This document shows positions 56,667 to 64,000 of a stretch of DNA of 64,000 nt, one piece after another. The notes below the pieces were generated by a model. It saw only the letters and a program-made list of their open reading frames with translations. It was not told the DNA's origin and made no database searches. Source of the DNA: Drosophila pseudoobscura (Eukaryota > Arthropoda > Insecta > Diptera > Drosophilidae); the NCBI RefSeq assembly GCF_009870125.1, contig NC_046683.1:24022129-24086128 (forward strand), read 5' to 3'. The position numbers and the translations under genes were made by a program. Within the stretch, counting starts at the first letter, position 1; the number at the start of each line of letters is the position of its first letter.

Positions 56667-59235
56667 ATGGGCAAAAAGACCAAAGTGGGAAAGACAAGGA
56701 AGGATAAATTTTATCAACTTGCCAAGGAAACGGGCTTTAGATCCCGATCCGCCTTTAAATTGATCCAACTAAATCGCAAGTTCGGATTTCTCCAACAGTC
56801 GCAAGTTTGTTTAGATCTATGTGCAGCTCCTGGTGGATGGATGCAAGTGGCCAAACAAAATATGCCAGTATCCAGCATTGTTATTGGTGTTGACCTGTTC
56901 CCAATACGACCCCTTACGGGTTGTATTGGGTTAGTGGAGGATATTACAACGGAAAAGTGCCGTCAATCATTAACTAAGGAGTTGCAGTCGTGGAAGGCCG
57001 ATGTTGTCCTTCACGACGGTGCCCCAAACGTGGGTCGTAATTGGCTTTATGATGCTTACCAGCAGATCTGCTTAACTCTTAATGCCCTTAAGTTGACCAC
57101 TCAGTTTCTGCGCGGTGGAGGTTGGTTTGTGACTAAAGTTTTCCGCTCCAAGGACTACAACGCCCTTCTCTGGGTGCTTAAGCAACTCTTCAAGAAGGTA
57201 CATGCCACCAAACCAAGTGCATCTCGTAAGGAGTCAGCCGAAATATTCGTGGTCTGCCAGGAATATCTCGCACCTGACATTATCGACCACCGCCTGCTCG
57301 ACTGCAAGTACGTGTTCGAAGAGCTCGAAATCGAATGCAAGCAGAAAAATAGCCTGCTGCACCCAGAAAGGCAGAAACGCATAAAGGCCGAGGGCTACAG
57401 TGAGCAGGATATATCATTACGAACAAATTTATCGGCCACAGAGTTTATGAAAGCGGAAAACGGCCTTGCCGCCCTCCAAGGTGTAGGATCCATTCGTATT
57501 GATGACGAGCGTATTTCGCATCACAAGAAAACTACACCCGAGATTCTAGAGTGCTGCAAGGATCTTAAAGTTTTAGGTCGCAAAGACATTAAAGGTCTTG
57601 TATTGTGGTGGAAAGCTGTTAAAGATAGTTTTTTTAAGACTGAAACAATGGCGATCATCGAGGAGCCTAGAGCAAAGGAAACAATACCAAAAACACTTAC
57701 GCAAACAGAAATAGAGGATATAGAAGATATTGAACTAAAACAACAGATCAGCACGTTGGCATTCGAGGAGCAAAAAGAGCTTAAGCGGAAGCGAAAGAAG
57801 ACGCTTAAAGCCAAAGCAAAACTTCACGAAAAGATGAACCTTAATATGATCGTAAAGGGAGATGACGGGCCTGTAGAAGAAACAGAGCATGAAATTTTTG
57901 ATCTGAAAGTTATTAACTCTGTTATTGAGCTGGATAGGATTATCGATGTTAACCCAGACTTCGATGTAGAATTAAAGCCTAAAGGGCCTCCTACGCTGCC
58001 TAAGTACAAAAAGTACCATAAGGACGACAAGCAAATGGATGACGATGGGAACTATGAAAACGGCGAAGAAACAGAACTAAGTGACGATGAGGACAGCGAT
58101 GGGAACTTTAATGAGCGAGGTTTAGGTCTAAGCGACGATGATGAAGATATTTTTAAAGATGGTAAAGGAAAAAAAAAGCACGAGGAACATCCGCTCATAA
58201 AGTCAAGTGATTTTCGGGACAAAGACACCAAGCGACAGCAACGTGTGCAGCTTTGGTACGAGAAGGACAATCTACAAAACATTCCATCGGACGACGATGA
58301 TGAAAACTATGATTTGAGTAATATGGCGATAGAGTATAATATAAAGGGTGTCTCCGTTCTGGGTAAGAGCACCCTCAGCATGGATATAAATGGACATGTT
58401 GCCTTGGGCAAGAAGGCTAAACGGCGCGCCCGGCATGAAACTATGACGGGGGAGAGCAGCTCAGAGTGCTCCGACTCTGAAGAGCTTTTCAAAGATACTG
58501 CTGCTGAAGATATGTCAAAAGGTTGGTAATGATACGGTCTTATTATATTTTATTAGGTAGTCTAAATATATTTATCTTTTATATATAAATATAATAATAA
58601 TATGATATACGTTTTATATAAAGGTTTTGTCTAATGTTACTATTTCAGAGTCAAAACCGAAAAAGGTACGTCTGACCGAAGAAGAGATAGCTCTTGGTGC
58701 GTTTTTGATTCGCGGAAAGAAAACGCAACGGGATCTTATTGATGCAGCCTGGAACCGTTATGCTTTTAACGATAAAAACCTGCCAGCTTGGTTTATACAG
58801 GATGAACATGAACACATGACTATGCCACAACCAGTGCCTCAAGAGCTTACCGAAGAATACCAACGCAAGGTCCAGGAGTTAAATGTGCGCCCTATAAAAA
58901 AAGTAATGGAGGCAAAAGCACGAAAGAAGCGCCGTTCTACAAAGCGCTTGGCCAAAGCAAAAAAAATGGCCGAAAAGATAATGGAAAACGCTGATGCCTC
59001 AACCCATGAGAAGGCAAAGCAACTTAGAAAGGTATATAAGAAAGCACAAGAAAAGAAAAAGGAGATTACATATGTAGTCGCTAAAAAGCACACTTCGTCT
59101 CGTCGGTCCCGTCGCCCAGCTGGTGTTAAAGGACGTTATCGCGTCGTAGATCCGCGAGAGAAGAAGGATAAACGCTCTTCAGTCGCTATAAAGCAACGCA
59201 AAAAAGGTGCTAAAATTGGAAAGGGAAAACGGTAA
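56667..59235 (+). CDS. FTSJ3: rRNA methyltransferase Spb1/FTSJ3, two exons
   Basis: Nucleolar 2'-O-methyltransferase acting in late 60S ribosome assembly; the yeast orthologue Spb1 methylates the A-loop of 25S rRNA. Exons are 56,667-58,521 and 58,649-59,235, giving 813 residues, a usual length for the family. Residues 1-205 form the FtsJ/RrmJ domain with the SAM motif D-L-C-A-A-P-G-G-W (50-58) and a K31-D117-K157-E192 catalytic tetrad. The DUF3381 region follows (about 230-385), then a Lys-rich helix, an acidic Asp/Glu tract (about 455-510) and the basic Spb1 C-terminal domain (exon 2) ending in a Lys/Arg-rich nucleolar-type tail. The frame is fully open, so the gene looks functional despite its repeat-rich surroundings. 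In D. melanogaster the orthologue is probably CG8939 (from memory). Confidence 0.93.
58522..58648 (+). other. Intron of the Spb1/FTSJ3 gene
   Basis: A 127-bp AT-rich intron. The acceptor TATTTCAG ends at 58,648. The donor that keeps the frame is G|GTTGGT at 58,522; the stronger-looking GTAATG at 58,526 would create a TGA at the junction. A retained intron would end the protein at TAA 58,527-58,529, just two codons later, before the whole Spb1 C-terminal domain. Confidence 0.72.
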
Positions 59236-59238
59236 AAA

Positions 59239-59274
59239 AATAAACCTGAACAATTAAATGTAAACAGAAATAAA
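59239..59274 (+). terminator. Polyadenylation signals of the Spb1/FTSJ3 gene
   Basis: AATAAA at 59,239-59,244, five bases after the stop, and again at 59,269-59,274. The 3' UTR would be very short. Confidence 0.55.
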
Positions 59275-59275
59275 A

Positions 59276-61030
59276 ACTACACTTATTACACAATTACAGA
59301 ATGAATTAGTGTACCCAATTTTAAATACACTGCAAACGCAGCTCTACTATTCAATTCTGAAAAACTTATAAATGCAACTATTAATCGGACCCCAACACAT
59401 CGGAGCTTCATGTTACCATTTGGGATATATTTATTAAGCTTTCAAATGCAAAATTATTAATTTTTTCTATATTTTTTTGGCGTAATTTTGACTTTAAAAA
59501 CTCGGTAAAAGTTGGAAAAAAAATGTTCTTGTGTTTTTATATTTTAAAAGTTATGGTCGTCGTTTTAGATATCGTTTAGAAAAATGTATGGATTAACGGC
59601 TAAGGTTTGAAATATGTTCTGATCTCTCCATAGTCTGAACAAAGTCAAACAGGCAGTTTCATCGATTCTGGCAAACAAAAACTGCTGACCTGGTTGCTTC
59701 GTAATAAACAGCGTGCTAAAAATTCCTATATTTTTGCAATTGCGCGATTTAAGAAAACCAAGACATCTTAGATGCAACACCTGTTGCGAAACAAAAAGTA
59801 TTGTTGCGCTGACAAATTAATTCCGATCCAAATTTGAGGTTGGGCCTAGAGACAATTATTTATAAAGAAGGCACAAGCTAAATTGTCCTGGTAATAGCGT
59901 CGAATTTATTTTAATGCCGAAATGAAAAGTAAACGGATTTTTATACAACACAACGAATCTTAATTTCAAAAGGAAAAAAAGCCGTTTACTTTTCATTTCG
60001 GTGAGGAAAATATTTCCGTTTGTTTTGTGATAACGGAAGCACAAGTTTTTGCGTTTTTAAAAGTAAATTTTTGTGAAAATTAAAACCGGGGCCTGTCTGA
60101 GTAATTGTCGAAAATTCTTGAGATCTACTTCATATTTATTACAAAATTGAGGTGGGGGATCACAAATTCTTTTGCGAATTTTAGCAGCTATTTTATATAT
60201 TTAAATGAATAAATATTTCTAAGAAATGATATATGAATACGGAGAATATAATTATTTTATTATCCAACCAGTAAAACGCAAAAGGATCAGCGGAAATCAG
60301 CTGGCAAGTGTGTACCTTGTCGGTTGAGCTGAAAGATGATCTGATAGCTATGTTTCTGCATATTAAACTATTATTGGAATTTAAGAACTATCTCAACGAA
60401 ATGAAACAGCATATACATAGGTATATTTTATAGCTTTGACAATCATGACTGTTGGAATGGAATCGAACATCTGTATTTTTATAAACAAGTTGTTCTGTGA
60501 AAAACATCTATGTTTTTTTTATGAGAGTCAGCCCAAAACTTTCCATTTGTGTAATTACATGTTTGTACATAGCCCACCCATTTTTGATGATATATTGATG
60601 GTAAATACATATCAGCAATCATCTTGCTGAAAAAAAAACATGCTTGATCGATCTAAGCTGAGCTGATTTCAGCGAGCCTTTTCAGACACAGTGTGCGCGA
60701 GCCCTAAAGCTGGTTTTAAGCGATGCACCGCGTGCATGTGTACAAAACTTCTAAACCATCAAACTTACCAATGAAAATCAAATCAATACTATTTTTCTTA
60801 TTATTATATAAAGCTAATAAATAGTTAAAATTAGGTATTACTGAGGTGCTACTGAGGCCTTAAGCTCGCTATGGTATAATTATACACTTGAGTATGTATG
60901 AATTTATATACATATGTACAGGACTGGTTTTATATGATATATGTTGTAACGGAATTATTATCTAGTATACTAGTTGTGTATATGTATATGTACAGGGATG
61001 ATAGTTTTTGAGTTTATATGTAGTAAATGA
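59276..61030. other. Gene-free AT-rich interval with a strong hairpin
   Basis: No supported gene. Short frames here have no recognisable domain. The one clear structure is the inverted repeat at 59,917-60,001. Confidence 0.6.
59917..60001. repeat. Perfect 20-bp inverted repeat, 45-bp spacer
   Basis: CCGAAATGAAAAGTAAACGG at 59,917-59,936 is the exact reverse complement of 59,982-60,001. With one mismatch the stem extends to about 26 bp. The origin is unknown: it may be a small fold-back element end or an expressed hairpin. Confidence 0.9.
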
Positions 61031-62803
61031 TTTTCGATTGAACTAGGTAGTTGGGGATTATTTTTGCGTTATGGAATATTGAGGATCTTTGCAGAGAGAG
61101 AGCGGGCATGTGTATGGTATGTGTCTTATGTCTATGGTTGGGTTGTGGCACAGTGGGAATGTGTTGGAGGATGTTTCATCCATGTAGTGGGCATTGGTGA
61201 ATCTTGTGTGCCCTAGTCTCAGTCTGTTTAGGATGACTTGGTGTTTTCTGTTAAGGTTGTTTATGTTTTTGGGGGGAGGATGAGTGGAAGATAGATCGAT
61301 AACTTGTTGGTGCCAGGGGGAAGTCTTAATGAGGAGGTCTGTTTGTTTCGATAGGAGGATTTTCTTAAGGAATAGTGAGAATTATTATGGAATTATGATT
61401 GGAGGTATATATGAGGGGTTGTTTGGAGGTAGTTTTGGCTGCGGTGTCAGCAATTTCATTCCCTTTTATGCCAATGTGGCTAGGTATCCAGATAATTGTT
61501 ATTTCTGGGAATAGTTTGGTGACGAGGTTACGGATTGTGGTGGGGTAGTACGATTAATTGTTGGGATTGGTAATTGCGGAAATAGAGGAGAGTGAGTCCG
61601 TGCAGATAGCGTATCTTCCGAGTTTGTTGCGGCTTAATAAAATGGCTTCGTGGATAGCTATAATTTCGCTGGAAAGGACTGAGGAGTACTGTGGAAGTAG
61701 TCCGGATTTTATGGTTGATGTCCCACTGCAGATGCTATAGATGGTAATGCCTGCTGCTTTGGACCCGTCTGTGTATAGGAAGGTGTGTTGGTGGAGGTTG
61801 AATTTGATGGAGTGGAAGAGTTGGTGGAAGACTATTGGGGGGGTGGTGTTTTTATCGTGTTTGGATAGGGTGATATTGGTGTTGGAGGTTTTAATCGGGG
61901 AGAACGGTATGAGGTTATTCTGGGATATTTGTTTGGCTCTGTCAATCGTGCTAAGCAGTCTGTGTTTTTTTTTTTGTTTTTTGGGAGTGAGTTTAGGGGG
62001 GTGTCTTTAACGTGGATGAGGTTTTTAAATATTTTGCCAGTTACAAAATCTCGCTTGTTTTCCAAGGTGTGTAAGTTGGCTTCGGATAGAAGGTTGTTAG
62101 TGGGAATGCACCTAGGGCGGCTCTTGTTGCTGCATTAATCGTAGTTTTCTGGCGGTTAAGCTGGCTTTTTGGTGCGTAACGGTACATGGGGAGGCAGAAG
62201 TCGACTTTGGATATGATTAGAGATTTCATAATTTGTACAAGTAATGAGGTGTGGCAGTTGTATTTTGAGGACGAGAGGTGTTTGATAATGCCCAGTGGCT
62301 TGGCAAAGTCTATTTTGAGTTTATTGATATGTGAGTTCCAGTTGTATCTAGAGTTGAGTGTGAGGCCTAGTAGTTTGAGTGAGTTGTTTTGGTTGATGGA
62401 TGTGTTGACAGTAAGGAATTTTGGTTTCCAGTTATGTTTGGGACATATGTGTAGAAGTTGGCTTTTGTCTTTGGATAGGTCTGCACCTGACTGAGTGCAC
62501 CAGTTGTTTATTTGGTTGAGGATTGTTTGGATGTCGGTTGTGGGGCTTTTCCTTTTGTTGTGTTAAATGATAAGGAGGAAGTCGTCGGCGTATGCACTGA
62601 ATTTGATCTGCTTGTGAAAGGATAAGATTTCGGAGAGTGGCTTGTACGCTATAAGAAAAAGGATAACTGAGATGGGGGAGCCTTGGGGTATGCCTTTGGG
62701 GAGTTTGACGGTGTTCGAGAGGTTAGAGCCTTTCACGAGAATTTTCCTGTTTGACATGAAGTTTATGACGTATTGTAACATTCGCGGACCTACTTTCCAT
62801 TTT
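61031..62803 (-). pseudogene. I-clade LINE ORF2, RT to RNase H, broken
   Basis: Read on the minus strand, an RT fragment (62,820-62,563) carries G-I-P-Q-G-S-P-I-S and Y-A-D-D-F. Thumb sequence follows in other frames (62,560-61,832). An RNase H domain (about 61,740-61,440) has S-S-E-I-I-A-I-H-E-A, C-T-D-S-L-S and P-S-H-I-G-I-K-G-N-E motifs. A C-terminal Cys/His knuckle-like region lies near 61,200-61,100. RT plus RNase H in this arrangement fits the I clade. Stops and frameshifts occur, for example after 61,560. The 3' end is not well defined (about 61,030). Confidence 0.75.
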
Positions 62804-63914
62804 TTATACCCGATACTCAAAATGAGTATTGGGGTATATTAGATTTGTGGTAAAAGTGGATGTGTGTAACGTCCAGAAGGAATCGTTTCCGACCCTATAA
62901 AGTATATATATTCTTGATCAGCATCAATAGCCGAGTCGATTGAGCCATGTCTGTCTGTCCGTCCGTCCGTCTGTCCGTCCGTCCGTCTGTCCGTCTGTCC
63001 GTCCCCTTCAGCGCATAGTGCTCAAAGACTATAAGAGCTAGAGCAACGATGTTTTGGATCCAGACTTCTGTGATATGTCACTGCTCCAAAAATATTTCAA
63101 AACTTTGCCCCGCCCACTTCCGCCCCCACAAAGGGCGAAAATCTGTGGCATCCACAATTTCGACGATACGAGAAAACTAAAAACGCAGAATCGTAGAAGA
63201 TGACTATATCTTCTAGAGTGCAAAATCTAATCCAAATCGTATAATTATTACAGCCAGAATCACGAAAACAATTTCACTCTTTCTCGCTCTGTCTCACTCT
63301 AACACACAGGTTTCATGGTCGGTTTTGCCAATTGCAAAATATGAGTTCAAGGATCTCAGAACCCATAAGAGCTAGAGCAACCAAATTTGGTATCCACACT
63401 CCTGTGATATCGGACCTTGACCGTTTCGTGTCCAAATTTCGCCACACCCCCTTCCGCCCCCGCAAAGGACGAAAATCTGGGGCAACCAAATTTCTGGCTA
63501 GAGTAACCAAATTTGGTATCCGCACTTCTGTTAGATCTCACTATAAAACGTATATCTCAGAATTTCGCCCCACCCCCATCCGCCCCCACAAAGGACGAAA
63601 ATCTGTTGCATCCACAATATTGCAGATTTGAAAAAACTAAAAACGCAGAATCATAGATAATGACCATATCTATCAGATTGCTGAATCTGTATCAGATCAG
63701 ATCATTTTTATAGCCAAAAGGAACAAATCAATTTGCAGTGGCTACGCAGCGCCCGACGTCACGCTCAAACTGATTTTCTGTCTCTCTCGCACACACTGTT
63801 TGTCGTGTCGCTTAATATTAGCGGCGTCTGCCGGAGGAAAGCCATACTGACTTAGTATCGGGTATAACCGTAGAGTTGCGGTGTCCGCAGCAACTCACAA
63901 CGTTGCCCCTCGTT
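62804..63914 (+). mobile_element. DINE-1-like Helentron inside the I-clade LINE
   Basis: A 1.1-kb non-autonomous element beginning TATACCCGATACTC, with the TTTCCGACCCTATAAAG and TTCTTGATCAGCATCAATAG core, a GTCC/GTCT microsatellite, repeated CCACCCCC-type blocks and an end CAACTCACAACGTTGCCCCTCGTTT. It carries no gene. It sits between T residues of a T run in the LINE with no duplication, as Helentrons do; the LINE protein reads straight across once it is removed. The sequence variant resembles copies I know from obscura-group flies. Confidence 0.85.
62949..63004 (+). repeat. GTCC/GTCT microsatellite in the Helentron
   Basis: Tandem GTCC and GTCT units, the usual internal microsatellite of DINE-1-type elements. 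Confidence 0.9.
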
Positions 63915-64000
63915 TAGTTGTTGAATGATGGAGTGGATTCCTATTTTGTCAAAAGCTTTGGTGAAGTTAAGGGATATTAAGGTTAGCTGTTTTTTTGGAC
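63915..64000 (-). pseudogene. I-clade LINE RT, upstream part, runs off the window
   Basis: Minus-strand translation gives the RT motif F-T-K-A-F-D-K-I-G, directly continuous with the RT sequence at 62,803 after removal of the Helentron. The rest lies beyond the window. Confidence 0.75.

Noticed and set aside
61284..62494. Several plus-strand frames of 60-102 codons
   Set aside because: The minus strand encodes clear LINE RT and RNase H motifs here; the plus frames are shadows.
63313..63631. Overlapping frames of 61-99 codons near the right edge
   Set aside because: They fall inside the non-coding Helentron and its repeated blocks.
1..64000. tRNA or rRNA genes
   Set aside because: No cloverleaf or conserved rRNA sequence was recognised by reading; a covariance-model scan would be needed to exclude small ones.

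Overview
The window is insect DNA, most likely from a Drosophila of the obscura group. That placement is an inference. It rests on the DINE-1/INE-1-type Helentron variant at about 62,804-63,914, a LOA-clade LINE, env-bearing BEL elements, a DREF-type promoter box and a very short intron. Almost everything is transposon-derived, and there is one clearly intact host gene. The sequence looks like pericentric or other repeat-rich chromatin.

Region 1 (1-24,715) is a head-to-tail array of five 5.3-6.0 kb units, the last truncated. Each unit is the same mosaic. In order it holds an unassigned leader-like stretch, a LINE reverse transcriptase scrap (+), a LINE endonuclease scrap (-), an errantivirus RNase H/integrase remnant (+) and its env remnant (+), a Pao/BEL gag remnant (-) and an internally deleted Helentron. 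The mosaic formed once and was then amplified; units 3 and 4 have the same length (5,343 bp). Unit 2 also carries a 175-bp sequence in triplicate.

Region 2 (24,716-55,164) is a set of nested insertions. BEL element A (+, roo-like, with an env remnant) is split twice. A CR1-clade LINE sits in its reverse transcriptase (28,047-37,537), and this LINE is itself split by a LOA-clade LINE (30,504-35,832) flanked by a perfect 13-bp target duplication. BEL element B (-, with env) lies further along (38,014-51,843, 4-bp target duplication), and its upstream LTR is split by BEL element C (-, 45,023-51,547). Relative ages follow from the nesting: A is oldest, LOA is younger than CR1, and C is younger than B. 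The LOA element begins exactly at a stretch that folds as an HDV-like self-cleaving ribozyme, the best single structural find in the window.

Region 3 (55,165-59,275) holds the decayed or frameshifted end of an unrecognised coiled-coil gene (55,577-56,027). It is followed by an intact two-exon gene for the nucleolar rRNA methyltransferase Spb1/FTSJ3 (56,667-59,235), with a DRE box upstream.

Region 4 (59,276-64,000) is AT-rich non-coding DNA with a strong hairpin, then an I-clade LINE (-) running off the right edge and interrupted cleanly by a Helentron.
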